From the NCBI GenBank assembly GCA_002914805.1, contig JXTB01000018.1, positions 1,642,901 through 1,706,900 of the forward strand: a stretch of 64,000 nucleotides of DNA, read 5' to 3'. Numbering within the stretch: the stretch's first letter is position 1; every line of letters starts with the position of its first letter. The notes under the pieces are model-generated. The model did no database searches, was not told the origin of the DNA, and was given only the letters and a program-made list of their open reading frames with translations. Of the stretch, positions 35,501 through 44,190 are shown one piece after another. This DNA is from Parasponia andersonii. Taxonomy: Eukaryota > Streptophyta > Magnoliopsida > Rosales > Cannabaceae. The position numbers and the translations under genes are program-made.

Positions 35501-38500
35501 GCAGGGACCGAGGAAAGCTCGGTGCCATTGGGAGTGCCGTCGACCACGACGGGAGGTGGTGCATCTCCTCTTTGCGGGCCGTTGCGCACCGACCTTTTTT
35601 TCCTTAGAAGGGTCAGCGTGGCCCCGTCGTCATCACTGTCAGACGAGGGGGCAACCCTGCCCCTCTTCTCTGCCCAGCCCTCTTCTTCGTTGGATGAGCC
35701 GACCTCATGTCGCCGCTTTGTTGGGACCGGGGGAGGGGAAGATAGTCGGGACTTCAACCTCGGAGCCCCCCCACTGAGCTTGGCGATCTCCCCACCGAGG
35801 CAAATAGCACTCGATTTCGAACCGGAGTCAAGGATAGACGAGGTTGGTGCAGCAGACTCCCCAGCCAGACTTAGCAGTGTCTCCTCGCATCCACCTGCGT
35901 CAGAGCGGGGGACCGCAGGCACCTCATCTCCTGAAAGCACCACGAGATGCCAGCCAGCGGGTGCCTTGGGGCGAACCTTATGACCCGCAGCTCCCCCCTT
36001 GACGGGGGAGGGGTCAACTGATGGGCCTATCTCAGAACTGCAAAGAACAAGTAACATGTTTAGGTCACGGACATAATCCGATCCACGAAGCTCAAGGATG
36101 CGAAAATGAACCCACCCTTAGCCTTCTTAGGGGCAGCGGCTTCCTCCCTGCGAAGCCTGATGCACTCCTCGGCCATAAGCCTCACGGCCTCCTCGAGCTC
36201 GTGGCTAGACGGTGCCACCAGGTCGTTGGAGCCCGCCAATTGGCTTGAAGCCATAACCTGCCGACCCACCATGGCAATTCGGTCATGCTCGTCCTGGCGG
36301 AATCGATTCAGGGCAGAGGTGTCAAGTCGGCTCTGCATGTACTTTGTGATTACCCAGGTATCCAGAGGGAATGGAAGGTATGAAACCATCCTAGACATCA
36401 TGTTCATCACCAGGGGATTGATGATGGCCTGGATGTGCCGGCAGTCCCCGGGAGATCCGAAGATGACGATCCCCTCCAGGCCTTTGAGCCACCCCACTGA
36501 CAAATGCGGCTCGAACCTACTCTCTTCTGCCGAGGATGCACAAGACAAAATAACGTGAACAATAACAGACGAGGAGAACACAGACCCGAAAATCACGACC
36601 TAGTACTTACTCTACAGGAAAGCTGAGTGAACTTGGAAGTGCTCGCCATTCACCCAAGGAGAGCACCACGCCCCTCCAACGGCGTATAGCCTAGCGTGAG
36701 AGTCCCATTGCTTGTCTGACCTCGGCAAGCCCCAGAAGATGTGACGTCCTGGCAGCGGTTGGAGGTAAAAGGTGGGGTAGGAACCTTTCTTGGGGATAAG
36801 GGTGAGTTTATAAGCATAAAAGACCACCTCCAGGTCGATATGCAGGTTGTAGAAAACTGACAGGGCGGAAAGCCCCATCAGAATCATGACCCCGTTTGCA
36901 TTTAACTGCATCTGATGGATCCCCATCAAAGCGAAGAATTGATGGATCAGAAGGGGTAGAGGGAATCGTAGCCATTCCAGGTGTTTTCTGCCCAAGATAA
37001 TGGAGCCTTCGGGGGCAGAAGGACAAAAATACCAATCCGTAAGGCCCTCGACTCTTTGTAGCGTCACTCCATCGGGGAGGCAGAGCTGCCTCCTTAGTGA
37101 ATCCAACTCTGAATCCGCGATGGGGCGCAATTCCTGATCTTGATTTGAAGCCATTGTTCTGAATATGAGTGAAAGACTAAAAGTTTCTAGAAGGGAGGAA
37201 ATCGGAAACCCTAGGATTTTATGAGGCTAGAATGATTGAAGATTTTAGTAAATAGGCAAATGAGTGTAATTGCGGCTTTTATAGAAGGGGAGCCGAAGAG
37301 TTTTTCTGGAAAAGGGGAGAGCTAAGGAGACCGAACAGTCAGAACTTCGAAATTCAAACAGATTTCGTGACATGGGATGGCGTGCCTCCGCGTCTGCAGG
37401 GGGAGCCACGTGCATCCCCCAGATTGGAGGAACGGATAAACGATTTCCCTACTTGACGGATACGAATCCATCACGTAGGGAAATGGGGGCAGTTTGGGAC
37501 CCGTTCCCAAGTCATACGCCACGTGAACGATTAAGCGGCAGAACAGGTCACAAAATGGGCCCACCGTCCGACAGGTATCGAGAGTGATTAGCTAAAGGCC
37601 ACGCAGGTCACATGTGATATCATAATCGGCCATTGGGCCGTCCGAAATTACGGGCCGAGCCCATCACAGACCCTGGACAGTCTCGGCCCAGTCCAACCCT
37701 TACCTTGACAGCTAGGAGGTTGGAAATCCCAAAGGTCTTCCACAAGAATACAATGGAAAGCAACTCACAATTCCAGACCCATAAAGAGCATTTAATGTGA
37801 TCTTAGGTAGGCGTGCGCAAGGGGCAAGCCGTCCTGACAGAACAGCGATTTGTCCAAATCTCACCCCTGACAGACTCAAACTGTAGGAGGCGGCGGAAAT
37901 AAGGCTACGGTGATACAGAGGAGATCACGGTAATCTCAGCCCGTGACCTCTGGGAAAAACTTTGAGGAGAAAGGTACTCAGTCCTGAGATTGAGACCCGC
38001 ATGGTTCACAATCTCAGGACTATATATATATGAGTCATGCGTTCCCAAGAGGGGCATGTACACTTACAAAAAGAAGTATATAAGAAAGCTTACGAGTAAG
38101 AAATAAATATATACTCATATAGAACTAATTCTTTACTACTCTGAATAAAAGATAGACCACTGACTTAAGCATTGGAGAGTCTTTGCAGGTGGCCACCCCC
38201 GCCTCTCCGACCCTGCCTGGAGTTCAGAGTACTTTGGGATAACAACGACACGTAGACAATTGGAGAATACAACATCAGTGGTTCAGAGACACGTGAACGG
38301 CTAGTGAGAAACCGCTCCAAACACTGCTACTAATTAATTAGTTGTTAGATATAAGTTGTAAAGTTATGTGATATTGTGATACCGAAAATTTGAAGCTAAG
38401 GAGATAAAGGGAAAGATTACACTCCGGTTGTGTAGTCTCTTTCAATTTTTTTTTTAATTTTTTCATAAATACTAAGTATTATCTTAATTAATTAATATGT

Positions 38501-40707
38501 ATAATGTAAATTGGTAAGTTCATTCACGATTTATGTGTCATGTGTGCAGGTATGATAATGGGTGCAGCAATCTCAACCGTTTATTATAACCTGAAGAGGA
38601 GGCATCCAACGCTTGATATACCCATCATGGACTATGATCTGCTGCTTCTGATCCAGCCAATGGTAATGCTGGGTATTAGCATCGGAGTTGCCTTTAGCGT
38701 CGTCTTTGCAGATTGGATGGTCACTGTTCTCCTCATTATTATTTTTCTATGTACGTACGTAATTATTGTCTTTAACATTCATTTAATAAAAATTTTAAAA
38801 CAAAAACTTTAGAATATCCAAACACAGCCTTAGAGTTTATAAATTGAGTTCAGTTATATGACAAGTTTGTATTTTTATCATATATTCAGTCACGTCCACG
38901 AAGGCTTTATTTAAAGGAATCGAAACATGGAAGAAAGAAACCATTCTGAAAAGGGTAACTTCTATCTTCATCTTTTTCAGTACTTCTTTATTATATCATG
39001 CGTGTAATGTGAAATTGTGTTAATCTATCAATTATCATGTTTGACTATTCTAATTGTCTCGATCTTTTTTTTTTAATTTGTTTTTTTCCCAACAATACTA
39101 TAAGGGCAAATAATAATTAAACTGAATTGAGAATATGTAGGCTAATGCACATATTTTCGGGAAAAAAAAATTATGTTCTATATTATTGCATAATATAAAT
39201 TGTGAAGCTAAAATATATATTAGAGTGCTAGGACTCATTGCTCGATATACGTGACTCGGCTGACATATTTTATTTATGATAATATTATAAAGCACAACAC
39301 TATAACATAATTAACATATGAAATAATGACACAAGAGATTAAAAAAAAAATGTAGGATGTCTCTATGCATTATAAAGCGAGATGACGTTAGCTCAAAAAT
39401 ATTCTTTTTTTTCTTCTTCTTCTATTGTTTTTTTTTTCCCCTTCTTTTGGTCTTTTGATGAAGAGTTTTTTCTGATTTTTTGAGTCTAACTTGTTCCCCT
39501 CCTAAAATCAGGAGATCGATAAGCAATTGGAATCAAGTGGTGAGTTCATTTATTGTACTTTTGCCCTTTTTGTTGAATTTTATTATTAATGAGTGTGTAT
39601 ATATATATATATACATGATACATGAATACGTGATTAATACTTTTTGTTATCATAGAGTGTCCTTTTCATCTTAATTATGTTGAATTAAATAATTATTATA
39701 ACGTATATGACACAGGATGAGTATTCCATCTTATCACGGCGCTTTATATCTATCTCTGAGTTATTATTTAACAGGTACTAGTAGCAGTAGTAGTCATGTA
39801 CAAGTGGAATACAAGCCTCTTGCCGGTGGTCCTAGCACTACTACAGGGTCTCGAGAAGAAACCAAAAGAGGAAAGGTTGCCAATCATTTTCATACATATA
39901 TATATATATATGCATAAAAAAAATTCGGAATATCTATATATTTCTAGGTACCTATATATAAATTGATCAGTACATACACCACCCAGAATAAATTTGATTA
40001 TTTAATTTCTTTCTGTGGTTTAAACTTTAAACATATGTGTACCATTGTGATCAATTAATGCAGGTCACAATTCTTGAGAACTTGTACTGGAAGGATCTAG
40101 GACTTCTAGTTTTTGTCTGGGTGGCTTTCCTTGGTCTGCAAATTGCAAAGGTTTACATACACATATATGTATATATATATATGTATATATATTTCTGTTG
40201 TATGCACATAGTTATTTCTTTAATTAATCGAGGATTACATGTTGATCAGTGACGTCCAGTCCATTAATAGTTCAGTATCACAAAATTTTATTAATTTCAC
40301 GAGAAAATCATAGTGATACCATTTGGATTAAGATATTCCCTGCCGAGAGCCTGACCAAAAGAAGATTGAAACATATAAATAACTGTAAAATTTTCAACCA
40401 TTTATCTATATATATATATATATATATATGGGCAGCAATCCGGTAAGTATTTTTTTTTTTTAATTTATATATAAGTATCAATTTGACCAATGAAAATTTA
40501 GCATGTATATTTTTTTATTATAAAAAATAAGAAAGAGAAAGAGCATTAATGATACACGTCTTTTCATGCACTTCGTTATAGTCATTGGATCACCATTAGA
40601 TGGATCAATGGTGATCCAACGGCTAAAAAAATAANACAAGATTATCATTCTTTGTCTACTTACAAAACATGTACTCTCTAAATAAAATTTCTTGCCCTGC
40701 TTGCTAC

Positions 40708-40759
<52 letters not shown>

Positions 40760-42108
40760 TACAATAACGACGCATAATGATGAAATTTATCACCCAATTA
40801 TGTCAATGTATACAGAGTTATACAGCAAATTGTTCGACGGAGTACTGGCTGTTGAACTTGTTACAGGTAACTTAATTATTGTCTATATGTATGCATACGT
40901 ACATTTTTTCCTTTTTCAAATCATGTAGTCCTTTACGGAATGTGAGATCACCTCTACTATTTGTCACTGGCCTCTCTTCATATCTCAATCTCATGCACTA
41001 ATTATTAAATAGTATCACATCACCCAAAAATAAATATTTTACTTAAGGAAATATACCACTAAAAAAATGATATAATGTGATATTATATTTGTGGGATAAG
41101 TGATCTTGGTCTATCCATAATTGTGTATATACGATACTAACTGAGGATCACACTGTATATTAAGTTAAAATAAATAGAAAAAGTCTTCTAGTACTTCTTA
41201 ATCTTAACTTGATTAAAAAAAGAAAAGAAACAAGGTGCAGCTTGGACTGTGTTAATGGTTATAATTTGAGTAATTTGACCCATACGTGCTCCTATTCATG
41301 TTGTTTATAATAATTATAGATCCCAGTTTCGGTTGGGGTATATCTATACGAGGCAGTGAGCCTTTACAAGGGAAGGAGAGTAATTGCATCCAACGGAGAT
41401 GGCCAACCCACAAACTGGCGAGTCCACACGCTTTTTCTCTTCTCTGCCGGCGGCTTGTTTGCCGGAATTATCGGCGGTCTGCTTGGAATCGGCGGAGGTT
41501 CTATAATAGGTCCCTTATTCTTGGAGCTAGGAGTCCCTCCTCAAGTGAGTTTTTTTTTTTAAAAAAAAATATTTTGAACTATCACAGGCCTATTTCTATC
41601 GTCTCTCTCGTACTTATGAACAATATATATATATATATGGTTGGATAGGTATAATTTTTTTAGCCGTTGGATCACTATTGGTGATCCAAAAGCTATATAA
41701 AATGCATGAAAAGACGTGTATCATTAATATTTTTTCTCTCTCCTACTTTTTACAATAAAAAAATTTGCATGCTAAATTTTTATTAGCCAAATTGATATCT
41801 ATGTATAAGTAAAAAAAAAAATTACCTACTGGATTGGTGCCATATATATATATATATATATTATATATATGGTTGCTAATCTAATAAGTATTTTTTTTCT
41901 TTACCTATGAGTAGGCATTTTTTTTTTTAGCCGTTGGATCACCGTCTAATGGTGATCTAACGGTTATAATAAAGTGCATAAAAAGACGTGCATCATTAAT
42001 GCTCTTTCTCTTTCTTACTTTTTACAATAAAAAAATGTTTAAGTTAAATTTTCATTGACCAAATTGATACCTATGCATAGGTAAAAAAAAAAAATACCTA
42101 GATTGGTG

Positions 42109-42146
<38 letters not shown>

Positions 42147-43694
42147 ATAATTAGACCGTTTTGATACTCGTTAGGTAGCTAGCTAGTAGAGTTGATATTT
42201 GATAATTAAACTGCAGTTAAGAAATATTGTTATATGTGCATATATAGGTCGCAAGCGCAACTGCGACATTTGGAATGACTTTCTCCTCATCCATGTCTGT
42301 TGTGGAGTACTACCTTTTGAATCGCTTTCCGGTCCCTTACGGTATCACACGCATATCCTTCTTTATGGCATATAGTATATATGTTAATTTGAAGTATTAA
42401 TCCTCTATCTAACTTAATTAAGCATAATATAAATTACTATTAGCCCCGTCAGATTAATTACTCCACATGGTTCTTAAATATGATGAAATAAGTATTAAAT
42501 TTCAAAACAATATTAATGCTCTAATTAAGTGTTTCCTGAAAATAAATCCTCTAATTACTAAGTTCTAATTTTATTAATGTGCTTTTGTAACGAATTATAT
42601 ACACTATTATACGATGGCAGCTTTGTATTTTATTGGTGTGGCCGCTGTTGCTGCCTATATAGGGCAAAGCGCTATAAATAGGCTGATAAAAATATTCGGA
42701 AGAGCGTCTCTAATCATCTTTGTTCTTGCCTTCACCATTTATGTCAGCACCATTTCCCTCGGTAAGAAAATCTTTTCCAGTTTTTTTAATAGTCAGTTAG
42801 TCATTCTTTCTTTCTTGGGTTAATTATTTCAATAACATGCATCTGAATTATACATATTGTTCTAGTTTGACCTTTAAATTTTTCATATTCACAAGGTAGA
42901 TTCCCGTGATTGTATACAATTATTATAATAATGATTTTTTTATCACAAATTTTTAATTTTTTAATTAAAATAAGTTTACAAAATACAAAGTTTAATAATT
43001 ATGACTTAGAATGAAATTTGAATTCTCAACTTACACACCACTAGTTAGAGTATGAAAGTTTAATAATTATGACTTAGAATTTTTGAATTCTCAACTTACA
43101 CACCACTAGCTAGAGTATGAAGAATTATGCAATTGTCGTATTAATGACTTTTTTGTCAAAAATTATTAATTTTAATTTTAACAGAAATGAATTATAAGTA
43201 AAATACACACTTTGTTAACTATAGCTGAGAAAGAGACTCAAACTCTCAAAACCAAATAATATCTAATTATATATTTTATGCATGATATTTTATGTGAAAA
43301 AACTAATATTTTGTAATAAAAAGACCATTACTACAATAATTATATAATTGAAGATAAGCAAGCACGTAGATTAAAAGTTTGGAGGACAAAATGGTACAAC
43401 GGTTTTTTTTTTTTCCTAGAACCATTGTAATAATTGACACTTCTTTCTTTTTCATTAAGAAAATAATAATGTTAACAAGTGAGGACCCCTTCTGCAAATT
43501 TTTCAATGCTCAACAAGATTTAAGGAATTATAGATTTTTCTTTACTTTTTTTTTCTCACGTGTATATATATATTTTTGCCTAATTTGTTAATTAATTATT
43601 TATAGGTGGAGTTGGTATAGCAAACATGGTAGAGAAAATAAAGCGCAACGAGTACATGGGATTTGAAGACCTTTGCAAGTATGGAGGTGTTTGA
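23527..43694 (+). CDS. Sulfite exporter TauE/SafE-like membrane protein, gene 2, with a retrotransposon in intron 2
   Basis: Twelve exons: 23527..23787, 23991..24150, 38550..38750, 38890..38954, 39512..39539, 39775..39875, 40064..40150, 40816..40866, 41320..41544, 42248..42341, 42621..42761, 43606..43694. Introns are GT-AG; the frame is open for 500 codons. Exons 2-5, 7, 8, 10 and 11 have exactly the same lengths as in gene 1, and all phases agree. The N-terminal hydrophobic segment (about residues 20-35) is followed by HVWP, the first TauE glycine motif [16 protein letters not shown] (about residues 108-123) and the second [14 protein letters not shown] in exon 9, then [18 protein letters not shown]. 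It ends CKYGGV. Intron 2 (24151..38549) is about 14.4 kb and contains the Tat-lineage element; introns 7 and 9 contain MITEs. No coding damage is seen, so the gene may still work if intron 2 is spliced. The substrate is not known; sulfite or another anion is inferred from the family. Confidence 0.92.
24354..25182 (+). repeat. 5' LTR of the Tat-lineage element
   Basis: 829 bases, starting TGTGGGATCCGTTCCC and ending CCGCTCCAACA, matching 37493..38323. It has a TATA-like run at 24881..24890 and an AATAAA signal at 25004..25009. The last 102 bases are included in the 962-bp tandem duplication. Confidence 0.88.
24881..24890 (+). promoter_or_regulatory. LTR core promoter (TATA box), 5' copy
   Basis: TATATATATA preceded by CAGGAC, conserved at the same place in both LTRs (38021..38030 in the 3' LTR) despite about 9% divergence. 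It lies about 120 bases before the conserved AATAAA. In this orientation it would drive transcription into the element. Confidence 0.5.
25081..27004 (+). repeat. 962-bp tandem duplication of LTR end, leader and gag start
   Basis: Copy 1 is 25081..26042 and copy 2 is 26043..27004. Each starts AGTTCAGAGTACTTTGGGAT within the LTR, includes the last 102 bases of the LTR, the primer binding site and leader, and ends in gag at CTGTAAACTTCTCC. I see no difference between the copies, and all open frames recur exactly 962 bases apart. Only copy 2 continues into the rest of gag. The junction at 26042/26043 shows no obvious shared microhomology. Confidence 0.93.
25186..25203 (+). other. Primer binding site of the retrotransposon
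   Basis: TGGCGCCGTCTGTGGGAA starts 3 bases after the 5' LTR. The opening TGGCGCC complements the 3' end of a tRNA ending GGCGCCA. The string is characteristic of plant Ty3/gypsy elements. A second copy at 26148..26165 comes from the tandem duplication. Confidence 0.75.
26240..27738 (+). pseudogene. gag: gag of the Tat-lineage element, broken
   Basis: Copy 2 of the duplicated 5' region provides the intact side. A first frame (26240..26497, [13 protein letters not shown] start) is a charged, coiled-coil-like N terminus ending in a stop. The main capsid-like part (26746..27414, 222 codons) has the Retrotrans_gag layout: [17 protein letters not shown], then [11 protein letters not shown], then LLQQYVG and [10 protein letters not shown] further frame (27484..27738) contains [18 protein letters not shown], the degraded relative of the usual CxFHxxxGHxTxxCxxL zinc-knuckle-like motif. 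Stops and frame changes separate these parts. A truncated first copy lies at 25278..26042 in the duplicated block and reads on into LTR sequence. Confidence 0.85.
27772..28323 (+). pseudogene. pol: Retropepsin-like aspartic protease of the element
   Basis: The frame of 183 codons has the catalytic motif [10 protein letters not shown] (DDGSS at 28054..28068) and, downstream, [22 protein letters not shown]. The latter is the ILGR-type motif that closes plant gypsy proteases. It follows a linker after gag and ends at a TAG. It would process the gag-pol polyprotein of the element, but the polyprotein is not continuous. Confidence 0.85.
28458..30010 (+). pseudogene. pol: Reverse transcriptase and RNase H of the Tat-lineage element, with stops
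   Basis: One reading frame covers [18 protein letters not shown], then [14 protein letters not shown], then [20 protein letters not shown] and the catalytic YIDDMVVKS (YIDD at 29193..29204), then [15 protein letters not shown]. The following RNase H region has [32 protein letters not shown] and [11 protein letters not shown]. In-frame stops lie at 28660..28662, 28744..28746, 29380..29382, 29488..29490 and 29800..29802. Most fit a single C-to-T or G-to-A change in a codon such as CAG, CGA or TGG. There is no frameshift within this stretch, so decay has mainly been by point mutation. Confidence 0.92.
30011..30640 (+). pseudogene. pol: Second (plant Tat-type) RNase H domain
   Basis: After the normal RNase H a second one begins at [17 protein letters not shown] (the catalytic D is in YTDGS), followed by [16 protein letters not shown] and later [17 protein letters not shown]. 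This extra domain is typical of the Tat lineage and supports the classification. A short in-frame duplication, [12 protein letters not shown], lies at about 30090..30120, and a stop at 30172..30174 (TAG) interrupts the domain just before the NNEAEYEAL motif. Confidence 0.85.
30641..31777 (+). pseudogene. pol: Integrase of the element, with stops and a frameshift
   Basis: The HHCC zinc finger is visible as [17 protein letters not shown]...CDKCQRF. The catalytic core has WGLDIV, then HADHGT followed by a stop, then NYPQGNG, a stop, and AEATNK, so the D, D and E positions are all present. A +1 frame change occurs near 30880..30890, between CDKCQRFAP and the core. Stops are seen at 30829..30831, 31142..31144, 31232..31234, 31544..31546 and several more in the C-terminal part, which ends around LKKYHV at 31777. 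The GPYEV and [11 protein letters not shown] stretch at the end is usual for plant gypsy integrases. No chromodomain is seen, as expected for Tat. Confidence 0.9.
31800..32260 (+). repeat. 73-bp minisatellite downstream of integrase
   Basis: The unit contains CCCACAGTGGCAGACCC; unit starts at about 32020, 32093, 32166 and 32239 give a 73-base period. A diverged, longer-spaced form of the same sequence occurs from about 31890. It is the first of three adjacent arrays between integrase and the antisense gene. Confidence 0.85.
32265..33285 (+). repeat. 99-100 bp minisatellite, about 10 copies
   Basis: GATCGTACTATGGGGATCAC recurs at about 32281, 32381, 32481 (AATCG), 32581, 32680, 32779, 32878, 32977, 33076 and 33175. 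The first spacings are 100 bases and the later ones exactly 99. Because 99 is divisible by three, the later units are open on both strands (about 198 and 194 codons). These frames are by-products of the period and match no known protein. Confidence 0.93.
33286..33480 (+). repeat. 75-bp minisatellite, two full copies and a partial third
   Basis: The unit GAAACATTTTAGCTA...GGACCCTCC begins at 33286, 33361 and 33436 (as GGAACGTTTTAGCTA), a 75-base period. The last copy is incomplete. Confidence 0.85.
33481..34160. other. Retrotransposon non-coding spacer
   Basis: The region between the tandem arrays and the 3' end of the antisense gene. Short frames on both strands look like chance. No known motif is seen. 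Confidence 0.5.
34161..37154 (-). pseudogene. Antisense extra gene (aORF) of the Tat-lineage element, spliced, with stops
   Basis: On the minus strand four exons join with GT-AG introns: about 37154..36611, 36526..36116, 36037..35323 and 35243..34161. The introns (36610..36527, about 36115..36038, 35322..35244) are each about 80 bases. Exon 1 encodes [20 protein letters not shown], then [33 protein letters not shown] and [11 protein letters not shown]. This fits the 'putative gypsy type transposon' (Transposase_28-like) domain common in plant Tat elements. Exon 3 is low-complexity, acidic and basic by turns, with likely nuclear signals. Exon 4 is a long coiled coil rich in A, E, R and L. Stops occur at the exon 1 end, at 35040..35042, 34938..34940 and 34302..34304. 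Its role in the element is unknown. It is antisense to both the retrotransposon and the host gene. Confidence 0.75.
37155..37479 (-). promoter_or_regulatory. Probable promoter and leader of the antisense gene
   Basis: About 325 bases lie between the aORF start codon and the polypurine tract. On the minus strand the leader contains AAACCCTAGG-like plant 5' UTR sequence just before the start. A precise TATA box cannot be fixed. Confidence 0.35.
37480..37492 (+). other. Polypurine tract of the retrotransposon
   Basis: GAAATGGGGGCAG lies directly before the 3' LTR start, the position and composition of a plus-strand primer. Confidence 0.75.
37493..38323 (+). repeat. 3' LTR of the Tat-lineage element
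   Basis: 831 bases starting TTTGGGACCCGTTCCC and ending CCGCTCCAAACA, alignable end to end with the 5' LTR. TATA-like run 38021..38030; AATAAA at 38144..38149. It is in sense orientation and ends 226 bases before exon 3 of TauE gene 2. Confidence 0.88.
40430..40634 (+). mobile_element. MITE family 1, copy E, truncated
   Basis: In intron 7 of TauE gene 2. It starts GGGCAGCAATCCGGTAAGTA and has the core GCATTAATGATACACGTC. It breaks off at GGCTAAAAAAATAA next to a single N at 40635, so its right terminus is missing. A (TA)n run follows later at about 40711..40757, directly before exon 8. Confidence 0.75.
40635..40635. other. Single ambiguous base
   Basis: One N at the point where MITE copy E stops. 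It may mark a collapsed or joined repeat in the assembly. Confidence 0.95.
41639..41841 (-). mobile_element. MITE family 1, copy F
   Basis: In intron 9 of TauE gene 2, reverse orientation. It reads from GGTTGGATAGG to CCTACTGGATTGGTGCC with the core GACGTGTATCATTAAT. (TA)n lies on both sides. It is shortened near its left end. Confidence 0.78.
41871..42111 (-). mobile_element. MITE family 1, copy G
   Basis: In the same intron, 29 bases after copy F and in the same orientation. It starts GGTTGCTAATCTAATAAGTA and ends CCTAGATTGGTGCC with the core GACGTGCATCATTAATGC. It is flanked by (TA)n. Confidence 0.8.
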
Positions 43695-44190
43695 CATGGA
43701 AAACATGGTTGGACTGTGATAAAAATATTTCACTTGTTTAATTTGGCAATATTTATTTGCTTCATTTGTGCCACTTGTAGTTGGTTTGGTGGAATGCTTT
43801 AGGCGATGTTTTATATATATATATGTATAAATCTTCTTAATTATAGCTTGAGTTAGCTTTTAATGCTTTGTACTAATCAGTTTTACTTTTGAATGAACTT
43901 GTGGTTTTTCCCAGGTCATTTAAATATTTTGTTGATATACTTTGAATTGCCTCAAAAGGAAAACTGACCTGGGACATTTTTGTTAATTTAATTCGTGTGA
44001 AGTCTATCTCTCTGCGTGTGGTGTTCGCTAAATATACGCATTTGATACATTCGGCCTTGAAATGTGGCCGGCATAAAATCCATGCCACTAATACCAGTTC
44101 TTTCAAACAAACAAACAAAAAAAAAAGTTTAAAATACAAATCTAGCTATCTATTAAGCTTATATTAATAGCATAATAAGAACAAATAATT
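43695..44190. other. TauE gene 2 3' flank
   Basis: Probably the 3' UTR and terminator region. T-rich stretches follow the stop codon, with a (TA)n near 43812. No gene is seen. Confidence 0.5.

Larger units (their letters stand above)
24354..38323 (+). mobile_element. Tat-lineage (Retand-like) Ty3/gypsy LTR retrotransposon inside intron 2 of TauE gene 2
   Basis: A 13.97-kb element in the gene's orientation. Order: 5' LTR, primer binding site, gag, protease, reverse transcriptase, RNase H, a second RNase H, integrase, three tandem-repeat arrays, antisense extra gene, polypurine tract, 3' LTR. The second RNase H after the usual one, the tandem repeats after integrase and the antisense extra gene are hallmarks of the plant Tat lineage. 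All coding parts carry stops or frame breaks, so it cannot move by itself. LTRs differ at roughly 70-75 of about 830 positions (hand count), mostly transitions, which makes it an old insertion. The flanks CATAC (24349..24353) and CTGCT (38324..38328) give no clear target duplication, so the outer ends are uncertain by a few bases. Confidence 0.9.

Noticed and set aside
35324-35983. A + strand frame of 219 codons
   Set aside because: It is the shadow of exon 3 of the minus-strand antisense gene, whose introns and neighbouring exons make sense only on the minus strand.
24349-38328. A 5-bp target-site duplication around the Tat-lineage element
   Set aside because: CATAC and CTGCT do not match, and shifting the ends by a few bases gives only partial matches. 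Age and mutation may have erased it.
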